Origin: Pseudomonas sp. StFLB209
GTDB lineage: Bacteria; Pseudomonadota; Gammaproteobacteria; Pseudomonadales; Pseudomonadaceae
NCBI RefSeq assembly: GCF_000829415.1
Contig: NZ_AP014637.1
Coordinates: forward strand, 4,109,001-4,173,000
Reading direction: 5' to 3'
Length of the DNA: 64,000 nt
In this document: positions 18,494-28,638 of the stretch, piece after piece
Position numbering within the stretch: position 1 is the first letter of the stretch
Layout: every line of letters starts with the position of its first letter
Made by a program: the position numbers and the translations under genes
The notes under the pieces: model-generated
The model's input: the letters and a program-made list of their open reading frames with translations, nothing else
What the model was told of the DNA's origin: nothing
Databases searched by the model: none

Positions 18494-21238
18494 TCAGGCA
18501 GCGATCAACTGGCGCAGCACGTAATGCAGAATGCCACCGGATTTGAAGTACTCGACTTCATTGAGGGTATCGATCCGGCATAGCAATTCGATTTCTTGCT
18601 GACGACCGTCTTCGAAGCGGATGTGCAGCGTCAGGCTCATGCCGGGGCGCAGCTCAGCCTGGCTCAAACCGGTCAGGCTCAGGGTTTCCCGGCCGGTCAG
18701 GCCCAGGCTCTTGCGGGTGTGTGGCGCTTTGAACTGCAACGGCAAGACGCCCATGCCGACCAGATTGGAGCGGTGGATTCGCTCGAAACTCTCGGCGATC
18801 ACCGCCTTGACCCCCAGCAGGTTGGTGCCCTTTGCTGCCCAGTCACGGCTGGAGCCGGTGCCGTATTCCTGACCGGCAACGATCACCAGTGGCGTGCCTT
18901 CCTGCTGATAGCGCATTGAGGCATCGAAAATCGGCAGCTTCTCGTCGGTAGGGATATGCAGGGTATAGCCGCCTTCTTCGCCGCCCAGCATTTCGTTACG
19001 AATGCGGATATTGGCGAAGGTGCCGCGCATCATGACTTCATGGTTGCCGCGCCTTGAGCCGTAGGAGTTGAAATCCACCGGTTCCACGCCTTGCTCGCGC
19101 AGGTAACGGCCTGCCGGGCTGTCGGCCTTGATGTTACCGGCCGGCGAAATATGGTCGGTGGTGACCGAGTCGCCCAGCAAGGCCAGGATGCGTGCGTTCT
19201 GGATGTCTTCAATCACCGGCAGAGGGCCATCGATACCCTCGAAAAACGGCGGGTGCTGGATGTAGGTCGAGTCGGCCTGCCAGACATACGTCGCGGCCTG
19301 CGGCACCTCGATCGCTTGCCATTGCGCGTCGCCCTCGAAGACCTGGGCGTATTCCTTGTGGAACATGGCAGTGTCGACCTGTTGCACGGCCTCGGCGATT
19401 TCCTGCTGGCTGGGCCAGATATCGCGCAGGTAGACCGGCTGGCCATCGCTGCCTTCACCCAGCGGATCGCGGCTGAGGTCAACGCGCACGTTACCTGCCA
19501 GCGCGTAGGCGACCACCAACGGCGGGGAGGCCAGCCAATTGGTTTTGACCAGCGGATGCACACGGCCTTCGAAGTTACGGTTGCCTGACAGCACCGACGC
19601 CACCGTGAGGTCGGAGCGCTGGATAGCATTTTCAATCGGTTCGAGCAGCGGACCTGAGTTGCCGATGCAGGTGGTGCAGCCATAGCCGACCAGGTCGAAG
19701 CCCAGTTCGTCCAGGTAACGGGTCAGCCCGGCGGCGTTATAGTAGTCGGTGACCACCTTGGAACCTGGCGCCAGCGAGCTTTTTACCCATGGCTTGCGTT
19801 GCAGGCCCTTCTCCACGGCTTTTTTCGCCAGTAACCCGGCGGCCATCATCACGCTGGGGTTGGAGGTGTTGGTACACGAGGTAATCGCCGCGATTACCAC
19901 CGCGCCGTTTTTCAGACGATAGCTCTGGCCGTTGTGCTGGTATTCGGCTTCACCGGTCAGTTGTTCGGCATTGCCCACTGCCACGCCACCGCCGCCTTCG
20001 CTTTCCAGACGGCTTTCTTCGACCTGGGCCGGCTTGAGTTGCAGGCCGAGAAAATCATCGAAAGCCTGGGCAACATCGGCCAGTGCAACCCGGTCTTGCG
20101 GGCGTTTCGGCCCGGCCAGGCTGGACTGTACTTCACCCATGTCCAGCGCCAGGGTGTCGGTGAACAGCGGCTCCTGGCCTGGCAGGCGCCACAGGCCCTG
20201 AGCCTTGCAATAGGCTTCTACCAGTTCGACCGTCTCGGCAGGGCGGCCCGACAGGCGCAGGTATTCCAGAGTGACCTCGTCAACCGGGAAGAAGCCGCAG
20301 GTGGCGCCGTATTCCGGGGCCATGTTGGCGATAGTGGCGCGATCCGCCAGCGGCAGTTCAGCCAGGCCGTCGCCGTAGAACTCGACAAATTTGCCCACCA
20401 CGCCCTTTTTCCGCAGCATCTGGGTCACGGTCAGCACCAGGTCGGTGGCGGTGATGCCTTCCTTGAGTTTGCCGGTCAGCTTGAAGCCAATCACTTCAGG
20501 AATCAGCATCGACACCGGTTGGCCCAGCATTGCCGCTTCCGCCTCGATACCGCCGACGCCCCAGCCCAGCACCCCCAGGCCGTTGATCATGGTGGTGTGT
20601 GAGTCCGTGCCCACCAGCGTGTCAGGGAATGCGTAAGTGTGGCCGTCTTGTTCGTTGGTCCACACCGTGCGGCCCAGGTATTCAAGGTTGACCTGATGGC
20701 AAATACCCGTGCCCGGCGGCACCACACTGAAGTTGTCGAACGCGTCCTGGCCCCAGCGCAAGAACGCATAGCGTTCGCCATTGCGCTGCATCTCGATGTC
20801 GACGTTCTGCTTGAATGCGTCGTCCGAGGCATAGGTGTCGACCATCACTGAGTGGTCGATCACCAGATCCACTGGCGACAGCGGGTTGATCCGCTGTGGG
20901 TCGCCCCCGGCCTTGGCCACTGCTGCGCGCATCGCGGCCAGGTCGACCACCGCCGGCACGCCGGTGAAGTCCTGCATCAGAACCCGGGCCGGGCGGTACT
21001 GAATTTCCCGATCCGAGCGGCGTTCTTTGAGCCAGTCGGCCAGCGCCTGGAAGTCCTCGCCGCTGACAGTCTGGCCGTCTTCCCAGCGCAGCAGGTTTTC
21101 CAGCAGCACTTTGAGCGACATGGGCAGCTTGTCCAGATCACCCAGGGTGCGCGCGGCATCGGGCAGGCTGAAGTAGTGGTAGGTCTTGTTATGAAGGTCC
21201 AGGGTCTTGTGGCTTTTCAGGCTATCCAGGGAGGGCAT
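18494..21238 (-). CDS. acnA: Aconitate hydratase A
   Basis: A 914-residue aconitase of the AcnA/IRP type, which isomerises citrate and isocitrate in the TCA cycle. The [4Fe-4S] cluster Cys appear in ITSCTNTSN and in GCTTCIGN. Other active-site segments (GTDSHTTM, SYGSRRGNHEVM, GSSRDWAAKG) are present. The length is typical. AAAGGAG lies 8 bases before the ATG. It is divergent from rlmM. Confidence 0.97.
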   Translation of the reverse strand: MPSLDSLKSHKTLDLHNKTYHYFSLPDAARTLGDLDKLPMSLKVLLENLLRWEDGQTVSGEDFQALADWLKERRSDREIQYRPARVLMQDFTGVPAVVDLAAMRAAVAKAGGDPQRINPLSPVDLVIDHSVMVDTYASDDAFKQNVDIEMQRNGERYAFLRWGQDAFDNFSVVPPGTGICHQVNLEYLGRTVWTNEQDGHTYAFPDTLVGTDSHTTMINGLGVLGWGVGGIEAEAAMLGQPVSMLIPEVIGFKLTGKLKEGITATDLVLTVTQMLRKKGVVGKFVEFYGDGLAELPLADRATIANMAPEYGATCGFFPVDEVTLEYLRLSGRPAETVELVEAYCKAQGLWRLPGQEPLFTDTLALDMGEVQSSLAGPKRPQDRVALADVAQAFDDFLGLQLKPAQVEESRLESEGGGGVAVGNAEQLTGEAEYQHNGQSYRLKNGAVVIAAITSCTNTSNPSVMMAAGLLAKKAVEKGLQRKPWVKSSLAPGSKVVTDYYNAAGLTRYLDELGFDLVGYGCTTCIGNSGPLLEPIENAIQRSDLTVASVLSGNRNFEGRVHPLVKTNWLASPPLVVAYALAGNVRVDLSRDPLGEGSDGQPVYLRDIWPSQQEIAEAVQQVDTAMFHKEYAQVFEGDAQWQAIEVPQAATYVWQADSTYIQHPPFFEGIDGPLPVIEDIQNARILALLGDSVTTDHISPAGNIKADSPAGRYLREQGVEPVDFNSYGSRRGNHEVMMRGTFANIRIRNEMLGGEEGGYTLHIPTDEKLPIFDASMRYQQEGTPLVIVAGQEYGTGSSRDWAAKGTNLLGVKAVIAESFERIHRSNLVGMGVLPLQFKAPHTRKSLGLTGRETLSLTGLSQAELRPGMSLTLHIRFEDGRQQEIELLCRIDTLNEVEYFKSGGILHYVLRQLIAA

Positions 21239-21396
21239 TTAACGACTCCTTTAAACGGTAAGCGAACGGTGGCAGGCGAGCTTTTGTGACAGGTCTGGCT
21301 CAAGCGCTACTGTTGTTGTGGACCCACGCGGCACGTCAGAGGTTCAGCTTTTCAGCTATCATGCGCGGCTTTGATTGCGCAGGCTGGGAGTTGCCC

Positions 21397-22461
21397 GTGA
21401 ATACGCTGTTTATGCATTGCCGGCCGGGTTTCGAGGGCGAAGTCTGTTCGGAGATATCCGATGTCGCAGCCCGCTTGAATGTGGCCGGTTACGCCAAGGC
21501 CAAACCTGACAGTGCTTGCGCGCAGTTCATTTGCCTGGAGCCCGACGGCGCTGCAAGGCTGATGCAAGGCCAGCGCTTTGACCGGCTGATCTTCCCGCGT
21601 CAGTGGGCGCGGGGGGCGTTTGTCGAGTTACCGGAGACCGACCGCATCAGCGTGCTGCTGGAGCATCTGCAGGAGTGGCCGGTGTGCGGCAGCCTGTGGC
21701 TGGAGGTGCTGGACACCAATGACGGTAAAGAGCTGTCGACCTTCTGCCGCAAGTTCGAAGTGCCGCTGCGCAAAGCCTTGAGCAAGGCTGGCAAGCTGCG
21801 CGACGACGCCAGCCTGCCGCGCCTGCTGCTGACGTTCAAGAGTGGTCGCGAGGTGTTTCTGGGGCTGGCTGAGGCCGCTAACAGCGCCATGTGGCCGATG
21901 GGCATCCCGCGCCTGAAGTTTCCCCGCGAGGCGCCCAGCCGTTCGACCCTCAAGCTCGAAGAGGCCTGGCACCACTTCATCCCGCGCGACCAATGGGAGC
22001 AGCGGCTGTCTGATGACATGACCGGTGTCGACCTGGGCGCAGCACCCGGTGGCTGGACCTATCAACTGGTGCGTCGCGGCATGCTGGTCACCGCCATCGA
22101 CAACGGCCCGATGGCCGAAAGCCTGATGGACACCGGCCTGGTGCAGCACCTGATGACCGACGGTTTTACCTGGAAGCCGCGCCAGACTGTTGACTGGATG
22201 GTCTGCGATATCGTTGAAAAGCCGGCGCGCAGCGCTGCGCTGCTGGAAACCTGGCTGGGCGAGGGGTTGTGCCGTGAAGCGGTGGTCAACCTCAAGTTGC
22301 CGATGAAACAGCGCTACGCTGAGGTGCGGCGCCTGCTCGATCGCATTGAAGAGGGTTTCAAGGCGCGCGGGGTGAGGGTTTCGATCGGCTGCAAGCAGCT
22401 GTATCACGACCGTGAGGAAGTGACCTGCCATTTGCGTCGGCTGGATCTGGTTCGCTCTTGA
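21397..22461 (+). CDS. rlmM: 23S rRNA 2'-O-methyltransferase RlmM (C2498)
   Basis: A 354-residue S-adenosylmethionine-dependent enzyme that methylates the 2'-hydroxyl of C2498 in 23S rRNA. An N-terminal THUMP-like region precedes a Rossmann methyltransferase domain with DLGAAPGGWTY and a catalytic K-D-K-E pattern. The start is GTG 21397, with GGGAG 6 bases upstream; the product then begins MNTLFMHCRPGFEGE as in the family. It leads a run of three same-strand genes with tusA and pdxB. Confidence 0.93.
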   Translation: MNTLFMHCRPGFEGEVCSEISDVAARLNVAGYAKAKPDSACAQFICLEPDGAARLMQGQRFDRLIFPRQWARGAFVELPETDRISVLLEHLQEWPVCGSLWLEVLDTNDGKELSTFCRKFEVPLRKALSKAGKLRDDASLPRLLLTFKSGREVFLGLAEAANSAMWPMGIPRLKFPREAPSRSTLKLEEAWHHFIPRDQWEQRLSDDMTGVDLGAAPGGWTYQLVRRGMLVTAIDNGPMAESLMDTGLVQHLMTDGFTWKPRQTVDWMVCDIVEKPARSAALLETWLGEGLCREAVVNLKLPMKQRYAEVRRLLDRIEEGFKARGVRVSIGCKQLYHDREEVTCHLRRLDLVRS

Positions 22462-22515
22462 GCGATCCGATAGCTGAAGCATCCCGACACTATTTGCTCG
22501 TTTGTGGAGTCATCC

Positions 22516-22770
22516 ATGTCTGAACCCGTTGAAAACCTTGCTGCCGACGCCACCCTGGACGCGAGCGGCCTCAATTGTCCCGAGCCGGTAATGATGCTGC
22601 ACCAGAAGGTCCGTGACCTGGCTGCCGGCGGTTTGCTCAAGGTGATCGCCACCGACCCCTCGACCCAGCGTGACATTCCCAAGTTTTGTGTGTTTCTGGG
22701 CCACGAACTGATCGAGCAGCAGGTGGCTGGCAGCACTTACCTGTACTGGATCCGCAAGAAAGCCGATTGA
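22516..22770 (+). CDS. tusA: Sulfur carrier protein TusA
   Basis: An 84-residue cytoplasmic sulfur-relay protein. The active Cys21 lies in the signature LNCPEPVM. TusA accepts persulfide sulfur from IscS and feeds tRNA 2-thiouridine formation and other sulfur transfers. GGAG lies 6 bases before the ATG. It follows rlmM by 54 bases. Confidence 0.93.
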   Translation: MSEPVENLAADATLDASGLNCPEPVMMLHQKVRDLAAGGLLKVIATDPSTQRDIPKFCVFLGHELIEQQVAGSTYLYWIRKKAD

Positions 22771-22818
22771 CGGTCATAACGGCGGCTTATCATTTTATTC
22801 CCGATTGCGGAGCATCCC

Positions 22819-23970
22819 ATGCAGATCGTTGCTGACGAAAATATCCCGCTGCTTGACGCCTTCTTCGCCGGGCTTGGCAGCATTCGCCGCCTGCCCGGCC
22901 GGGCCATCGACCGTGCGGCGGTGGCGGATGCCGATATCCTGCTGGTGCGTTCGGTCACCCAGGTCGACCGCGCCTTGCTTGAAGGCAGCCCGGTGCGATT
23001 TGTCGGCACCTGCACGATCGGCACTGATCACCTGGAGCTTGGTTACTTTGCCGAGGCCGGCATTCAGTGGTCCAGCGCGCCGGGCTGCAATGCCCGTGGC
23101 GTGGTGGACTATGTGCTGGGCAGCCTGCTGACCCTGGCGGAAATCGAAGGCGTCGAGTTGCCCGGCCGCACCTACGGCGTGGTCGGCGCCGGCCAGGTGG
23201 GCGGGCGGCTGGTCAGCGTCCTGCGTGGCCTTGGCTGGAACGTGCTGGTGTGTGACCCGCCTCGGCAAAAGGCCGAAGGTGGCGACTTTGTCAGTCTTGA
23301 AGAGATCATCCGCCGGTGCGACGTCATCAGCGTGCATACCCCGCTGGAGCGTGGCGGGGACCATCCGAGCTGGCACCTGTTCGACCGCCAGCGCTTGCAA
23401 AACCTGCGTCCAGGCGCCTGGCTGATCAATGCCAGTCGCGGTGCGGTGGTGGATAACCAGGCGCTGCACGATGTGCTGCTTGCCCGCGATGACCTGCAGG
23501 CGGTGCTGGATGTCTGGGAAGGTGAGCCGCAGGTGCATGTTGCGCTGGCCGAGCTGTGTACACTGGCGACCCCACACATCGCCGGTTACAGCCTTGATGG
23601 CCGGCAGCGCGGCACCGCACAGATCTATCAGGCGCTGTGCGCGTTTCTCGGTCAGCCGGCCAGCATTGAACTGCAAGACCTGCTGCCCCGCCCATGGCTG
23701 GCCCAGGTTGGTCTGGATGCCGAAACGGACCCGGCCTGGGCGCTGGCCATGCTGTGCCGGGGGGTTTATGACCCGCGCCGCGACGATGCGGATTTTCGGC
23801 GCACTCTGGAAGGCGGCACCGATAGCCAGCGCCTGGCATTCGATGCGCTGCGCAAACACTACCCGCCGCGCCGTGAGATCGATGCGTTGCAGGTCCGGCT
23901 GCAAGGGCAGGGCGCTCATGCTCAGCTGTTGCAGCAGATGGTCAAGGCACTGGGTGCCACGGTGCTCTGA
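22819..23970 (+). CDS. pdxB: Erythronate-4-phosphate dehydrogenase
   Basis: A 383-residue D-2-hydroxyacid dehydrogenase of pyridoxal phosphate synthesis, oxidising 4-phosphoerythronate. The NAD fold has [11 protein letters not shown]. Catalytic Arg, Glu and His lie in [15 protein letters not shown] and TPHIAGYS. The C-terminal dimerisation domain typical of PdxB is present. It follows tusA by 48 bases and ends in a strong terminator. Confidence 0.95.
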   Translation: MQIVADENIPLLDAFFAGLGSIRRLPGRAIDRAAVADADILLVRSVTQVDRALLEGSPVRFVGTCTIGTDHLELGYFAEAGIQWSSAPGCNARGVVDYVLGSLLTLAEIEGVELPGRTYGVVGAGQVGGRLVSVLRGLGWNVLVCDPPRQKAEGGDFVSLEEIIRRCDVISVHTPLERGGDHPSWHLFDRQRLQNLRPGAWLINASRGAVVDNQALHDVLLARDDLQAVLDVWEGEPQVHVALAELCTLATPHIAGYSLDGRQRGTAQIYQALCAFLGQPASIELQDLLPRPWLAQVGLDAETDPAWALAMLCRGVYDPRRDDADFRRTLEGGTDSQRLAFDALRKHYPPRREIDALQVRLQGQGAHAQLLQQMVKALGATVL

Positions 23971-23979
23971 CAAGCAGGC

Positions 23980-24014
23980 AAAAAAAAGCCCGACTGAAAA
24001 GTCGGGCTTTTTTT
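23980..24014. terminator. Bidirectional terminator after pdxB
   Basis: The stem AGCCCGACT/AGTCGGGCT with loop GAAA is flanked by A8 and T7. It ends pdxB (+) and also the small gene at 24024-24200 (-). Confidence 0.92.
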
Positions 24015-24023
24015 GAGCGGTGG

Positions 24024-24200
24024 TTATTCCTGTTTGTCAGGAGTGATCCAGTGCTTGTCGCATTCCTGACAGGCCTGCTGCACCATCGCTTCGGTAATCA
24101 GCACTTCTTTGCCGTGCTCATCCAATACTGCCCCGCCGACCGGCAGGCTCGGAGTGGAACGAATGACTTCGACCTGGTTGCTGTTGTCTTGCAAGCTCAT
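24024..24200 (-). CDS. Small conserved-looking protein with a CxxC pair
   Basis: A 58-residue protein read directly from the minus strand. It begins MSLQDNSNQVEVIRSTPSLP and carries ACQECDKHW near the C-terminus. The strong ribosome site GGAGAAGGATC precedes the ATG, and it ends at a shared terminator. The lone Cys pair could bind metal or be redox-active. I do not recognise a function. Confidence 0.7.
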   Translation of the reverse strand: MSLQDNSNQVEVIRSTPSLPVGGAVLDEHGKEVLITEAMVQQACQECDKHWITPDKQE

Positions 24201-24415
24201 GATCCTTCTCCTTATCAGGTGTAGCCGTTCAAACTAGCCATGCTCTGTGACTGCGCCATGACATCCGCCCACCGTTGGGCCGATGCCTGATTGCAGCAGA
24301 GGTTTGCGTAAATCTCCAGTCAGTGACCGGCGAACACAGCGCTTGCGGGCAGACTCGCCGTCACAAGGTGTGTAGCCTGCGCCTATTGTGTGAGCCTAAC
24401 AGGTGGCCAAAGTTC

Positions 24416-26182
24416 ATGGTTTCAGTGTTACGCGGTAATCCGGCTCAGTCCCTGAGCCTGGTGTGGCGCTTTATTTCTCCTTATCGCTGGCGGGTTGGGG
24501 CGGCGCTATTGGCACTGCTGGTCACGGCAGGGATTACCCTGTCGATGGGGCAGGGCATCCGTTTGCTGGTCGATCAGGGCTTCATGACCCGCTCGACCGA
24601 ACTGCTGAACCAGTCCATTGGTTTGTTTTTGCTGCTGACGCTGGGGCTGGCGGTCGGTACGTTCGTGCGTTTTTATCTGGTCTCGTGGATCGGCGAGCGG
24701 GTGGTCGCCGATGTGCGCAAGGCGGTGTTCGAGCACCTGATCGACCTGCATCCGGGGTTTTACGAGCACAATCGCGGCTCGGAGATACAGTCGCGGCTGA
24801 CCGCCGATACTGCCTTGCTGCAGTCTGTGGTCGGTTCATCGCTGTCAATGTTTTTGCGCAGCGCCTTGATGGTCATTGGCGGCATTGTGTTGCTGTTCGT
24901 CACCAACCCGCGCTTGACCAGTATCGTGGTGGTTTCCCTGCCCTTGGTGTTGGCGCCAATCCTGATTTTCGGCCGGCGGGTTCGGCGCCTGTCACGGCTC
25001 AATCAGGATCGGGTCGCGGATGTCGGCAGCTACGTGGCCGAGACGCTGGGTCAGATCAAGACCGTGCAGGCCTACAACCATCAGGCCCAGGACCGGCAGC
25101 GCTTCAGCGGGACGGTGGAGCAGGCGTTCGATATCGCGCGTCGGCACATCCTGCAACGAGCCTGGCTGATTACGCTGGTGATCGTGCTGGTGTTGGGCGC
25201 GGTGGCGGTCATGCTCCGGGTTGGCGGCATGGACGTCATAGAAGGGCGCATTACCCACGGTGAGCTGGCCGCCTTTGTGTTCTATGCCTTGGTGGTCGGC
25301 ACCTCATTTGGAACGATCAGTGAAGTGATTGGCGAGTTGCAACGTGCTGCCGGGGCCGCGCAACGGATTGCCGAGCTATTGCAGGCACGCAGTGAAATTG
25401 TTGCCCCCGCCCCCCAGGTGCAGGCCTTGCCGGGGCGGGTCAGCGGTCGCCTGGCGTTGGACAATGTCGGCTTCAGCTATCCGTCGCGGCCCGAGCATCC
25501 AGTGCTCAAGGGCCTGAGCCTGGAGATCGAGGCCGGAGAAACGCTGGCGCTGGTTGGTCCCTCCGGGGCTGGCAAGTCGACGCTGTTCGATCTGCTGTTG
25601 CGCTTCTACGACCCGCAGCAGGGTGAAATCCGTATCGAAGGCGTGCCTGTGCGGCAACTGAATTTGCACGAGCTGCGCCGCAGCTTTGCCATCGTCGCGC
25701 AAACTCCGGCACTGTTTTTTGGTAGTGTTGCAGACAACATTCGATATGGTCGCCCCGAGGCTACGGACGAGCAGGTTGAAGCTGCAGCGCGAATGGCCCA
25801 CGCCCATGAGTTTATCCAGCAGATGCCGGAGGGCTATCGTACCCACTTGGGTGAAGGCGGTTTGGGACTGTCAGGCGGGCAGCGGCAACGTCTGGCGATT
25901 GCCCGTGCGCTGCTGGTCGATGCGCCAATCCTGCTGCTCGACGAAGCCACCAGTGCCCTGGATGCGCAAAGCGAACACTTGATTCAGCAGGCTCTGCCCG
26001 GCCTGATGCAGGGCCGTACTACGCTGGTCATCGCCCACCGCCTGTCGACCGTACAAAGCGCCGACCGCATCGCGGTGCTGGATCAGGGGCAGTTGGTCGC
26101 GGTAGGCACGCACCGCGAACTGATCGCCAGCAACCCGCTGTATGCACGGCTGGCGTCGTTGCAATTCAATGTGGAGGGGTAG
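24416..26182 (+). CDS. ABC exporter, fused permease and ATPase
   Basis: A 588-residue half-transporter of the MsbA/LmrA class. Six transmembrane helices (about 20-310) precede an ATPase with GPSGAGKST (Walker A), LSGGQRQRL (signature), ILLLDEATSALD (Walker B) and AHRLST (H-loop). It should act as an inner-membrane homodimer; the cargo cannot be told. The start at 24416 has AGGTGG 9 bases upstream; the longer frame to 24275 adds nothing conserved. Confidence 0.9.
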   Translation: MVSVLRGNPAQSLSLVWRFISPYRWRVGAALLALLVTAGITLSMGQGIRLLVDQGFMTRSTELLNQSIGLFLLLTLGLAVGTFVRFYLVSWIGERVVADVRKAVFEHLIDLHPGFYEHNRGSEIQSRLTADTALLQSVVGSSLSMFLRSALMVIGGIVLLFVTNPRLTSIVVVSLPLVLAPILIFGRRVRRLSRLNQDRVADVGSYVAETLGQIKTVQAYNHQAQDRQRFSGTVEQAFDIARRHILQRAWLITLVIVLVLGAVAVMLRVGGMDVIEGRITHGELAAFVFYALVVGTSFGTISEVIGELQRAAGAAQRIAELLQARSEIVAPAPQVQALPGRVSGRLALDNVGFSYPSRPEHPVLKGLSLEIEAGETLALVGPSGAGKSTLFDLLLRFYDPQQGEIRIEGVPVRQLNLHELRRSFAIVAQTPALFFGSVADNIRYGRPEATDEQVEAAARMAHAHEFIQQMPEGYRTHLGEGGLGLSGGQRQRLAIARALLVDAPILLLDEATSALDAQSEHLIQQALPGLMQGRTTLVIAHRLSTVQSADRIAVLDQGQLVAVGTHRELIASNPLYARLASLQFNVEG

Positions 26183-26189
26183 TTGGGGG

Positions 26190-26243
26190 CAGGACCGGCC
26201 GGGCGCGAGCCGCATGAGCCGTCAAGCAGCCTGACCGGTCCTG
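26190..26243. terminator. Stem-loop between convergent genes
   Basis: A 9-bp stem CAGGACCGG/CCGGTCCTG with a long internal loop lies between the ABC exporter and ppnP. There is no T-run. It may terminate both transcripts weakly. Confidence 0.45.
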
Positions 26244-26255
26244 AGCGGCATTCAA

Positions 26256-26537
26256 TCAGCGGTATTCACACAGGTAAGCGGTGTCGACGCTGACCTTCAA
26301 CTGGAACTTGCTGTTGGCCGGTACGTTGAACAGGCTGCCCGAGGCAAAGGTCTGCCACTGTTCGCTACCCGGCAGCTTGACGATCAGCTCGCCAGAGATG
26401 ACGTGCATGATTTCGGCCTGTGCGGTACCGAACTCATATTCGCCCTTGGCCATCACGCCAATGGTAGCCGGACCTTCAGCCTGAGCGAATGCAATGGACT
26501 TGACGGTGCCGTCGAAATACTCGTTGACCTTGAACAT
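26256..26537 (-). CDS. ppnP: Pyrimidine/purine nucleoside phosphorylase
   Basis: A 93-residue single-domain cupin of the PpnP (YaiE, DUF1255) family, which splits several nucleosides with phosphate to give base and ribose-1-phosphate. The family pattern is clear from [13 protein letters not shown] through [11 protein letters not shown] to [13 protein letters not shown]. Full length. Same strand as the exonuclease gene upstream, gap 81 bases. Confidence 0.92.
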   Translation of the reverse strand: MFKVNEYFDGTVKSIAFAQAEGPATIGVMAKGEYEFGTAQAEIMHVISGELIVKLPGSEQWQTFASGSLFNVPANSKFQLKVSVDTAYLCEYR

Positions 26538-26618
26538 GGTGAATCCTTGGAAAAGGCTGAAAAATGGCCGCTCAGTATGCCCAAGCCGTTTGCCTGCGTC
26601 ACTCTTATCAGGCGGGCG

Positions 26619-27161
26619 TCAGTTGGGCAGTATCAAGGGCAGAAGACGCGCAGTATTGCGTGCATCGACCAAGGCCCGGTGTTGCTGGCCGCTGAAGTGC
26701 ATGCCGGCCAGTTGCAGGGCGTTATTGAGCCCGACCGGGCGCTGCAGCTGGCGGGCCTGGGCAAAACGGTCTTTCAGATTGACGTAGGGTAATTCGTGCA
26801 AGGCGCTATCGAGTTGATGGCTGCGCCATTCCTGTTGCAACTGGCGATGATCGTAATCACCCCAACTGGCCCAGCCCACCACCCGCGCCTGATGATGGCT
26901 CAGCCAGCGTTCGAACTGCGGCCAGACACTCTCCAGCGGCTCGGCGCTGTCGATATCGTGCTGGCTGATATGCGTCAGCTCGCGGCAGAAGTGGGTCAGC
27001 AGCGGTCGGCGCGCCGGACGCACAAACCGTTCGAAGTGGTCCAGCTCCCGCCCATACTGATTCACCAGGGTGGCACCGATTTCGATGATCTCCATTTCCG
27101 CGACCGGCCAACCGCCTTCCTCGGTGGTGGCCTCCAGGTCAATCACCAGCCAATGCGGCAT
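26619..27161 (-). CDS. DEDDh-type 3'-5' exonuclease
   Basis: A 180-residue exonuclease of the DnaQ/ERI-1-like group. Asp8 and Glu10 lie in VIDLEAT, a middle Asp is in WGDYDHRQL, and His161 and Asp166 are in HRALVDARN. These form the DEDDh metal site. Homologues trim single-stranded DNA or RNA 3' ends; the target here is unknown. It probably shares a transcript with ppnP. Confidence 0.88.
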   Translation of the reverse strand: MPHWLVIDLEATTEEGGWPVAEMEIIEIGATLVNQYGRELDHFERFVRPARRPLLTHFCRELTHISQHDIDSAEPLESVWPQFERWLSHHQARVVGWASWGDYDHRQLQQEWRSHQLDSALHELPYVNLKDRFAQARQLQRPVGLNNALQLAGMHFSGQQHRALVDARNTARLLPLILPN

Positions 27162-27429
27162 GCTCTAGCTCCCATCCAACGGTTTCGATATACAGACAAC
27201 AGCCTCCAGCGTAGTCATGTTCGCCCCGGTATGCGCAAGGAGGTTCTACATCGACCGCGAACACCATTAAATGTGCCTGGCTGGACGATCATTGGTCTGA
27301 ATTATGCCGGGGCATTGATGCGTCGGGCAGCATAGGCGAAGCGTCAGGAGCGTGCTGGTTGTACATGACCTTGTTGTGTAAACGGATAAAACCGCATAGC
27401 GTGTGGCAATTTGTCACTGTACGCGTTCC

Positions 27430-28266
27430 ATGATGACCTTATCTCGCCCGTTGATATTCCTGGCAGCAGGAGTCTTGCTGACAGCCGCAGATCATGCTGG
27501 CGCTGCTCAGTTGGTCAGGGTCGGCGCTGCGCATTTTCCGCCCTATGTCGTGCGCCCCGAGAAAAGCGATCAGCAAGGGTTGCTCCCGCAACTGCTGGCC
27601 AGCCTCAACCGTAGCCAGTCCACGTACAATTTTGTGATGGTCCCGACCTCGGTCACCCGTCGCTTTCGCGACTTTGCCCAAGGGCGCGTGGACCTGGCGA
27701 TATTTGAGAACCCGCAATGGGGCTGGCGCGACATTGCACATACCGCGGTGGACCTGGGCCTGGAAGACGAAGAAGTGTTCGTCGCGCGCCAGGTGCCGGG
27801 GCGTGGGCAGGACTACTTTAATGAGCTATCTGGCAAGCATCTGGTGCTGTTCAACGGCTATCACTATGCGTTTGCCCAGTTTAATGCCAGCCCCGATTAC
27901 CTGACGGCCCATTTCAAGGTGACACTGACCTACTCGCATGAGAGCAACCTGTTGATGCTCAACCGGGGGCGGGTGGATATTGCCCCGATGACCCGGTCGT
28001 TTTTGCGTGACGCGGCACTGCGTGGGGTGGTGAATGCCGATGAATTACTGATTTCAGAGCGCGTGGATCAAGTCTATCGTCACTATGCACTGATACAGCC
28101 CGGCAGCCCTATCAGTGGTGCCGAACTGACCCGACTGCTGCGCCTGTTGCATGACAGCGGACAGATGAAGCAGATTTTCAGCCCCTATGACATTCGGCAG
28201 GTCAGTGCCGCCCGTTCGAAAGCCCCGCTGGGCCTGTCAGCGAACGCGGCGGCACATTTGCAGTAG
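27430..28266 (+). CDS. Periplasmic solute-binding protein, family 3 type
   Basis: A 278-residue protein with a signal peptide (hydrophobic core about 6-22, cleavage near AGAAQ). The body has the two-lobe fold of SBP family 3, with VGAAHFPPYV at the start of lobe one and GRVDLAIFENP further on. No permease or ATPase gene is adjacent, so it is an orphan binding protein or a sensor-like protein. ATG 27430 or 27433 may be used. Confidence 0.8.
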   Translation: MMTLSRPLIFLAAGVLLTAADHAGAAQLVRVGAAHFPPYVVRPEKSDQQGLLPQLLASLNRSQSTYNFVMVPTSVTRRFRDFAQGRVDLAIFENPQWGWRDIAHTAVDLGLEDEEVFVARQVPGRGQDYFNELSGKHLVLFNGYHYAFAQFNASPDYLTAHFKVTLTYSHESNLLMLNRGRVDIAPMTRSFLRDAALRGVVNADELLISERVDQVYRHYALIQPGSPISGAELTRLLRLLHDSGQMKQIFSPYDIRQVSAARSKAPLGLSANAAAHLQ

Positions 28267-28315
28267 ATACTGTGAGTTGTCGGGCTGCTCCCAGCGGTCT
28301 AACAACAGTATTGGG

Positions 28316-28483
28316 TTAGCGGTCTTTGGCTTCCTTGGCATCCATTTCGGCATTGCGTTCATGGACGCGCTTGAGCTGCTCTTCGGTCAGGGGCAGTTTG
28401 TGCGCAGTGTCACGCAACAATAGCAATCCGCCGACAATAGAACCGATCGCGATGATCAGGATCAACCAGGCATACCAGGGCAT
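28316..28483 (-). CDS. DUF2897-like small membrane protein
   Basis: A 55-residue protein read directly from the minus strand. An N-terminal helix (residues about 4-23, WYAWLILIIAIGS) is followed by a charged helical tail with LPLTEEQLKRVHERNAEMD. The plan and sequence match DUF2897 proteins of Pseudomonas as I recall them. GGAGTGC lies upstream of the ATG. Function unknown. Confidence 0.78.
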   Translation of the reverse strand: MPWYAWLILIIAIGSIVGGLLLLRDTAHKLPLTEEQLKRVHERNAEMDAKEAKDR

Positions 28484-28638
28484 AGCGTGCACTCCTTTTG
28501 CTGATACTCGTTTGAGATGTTGCTGAGGCTATTGGTTCCAGTGCGTTAACCCTTGCGCCGGTCGTGCAGCCAATGCCCCGTGGGGCGAGCGGATCGGCTA
28601 CAATGCGCGCCGATTTCGACTTACCTGAGAACCCGCTC

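Noticed and set aside
22795..23973. A 392-residue minus frame over pdxB
   Set aside because: Antisense shadow of pdxB without a family match or ribosome site.
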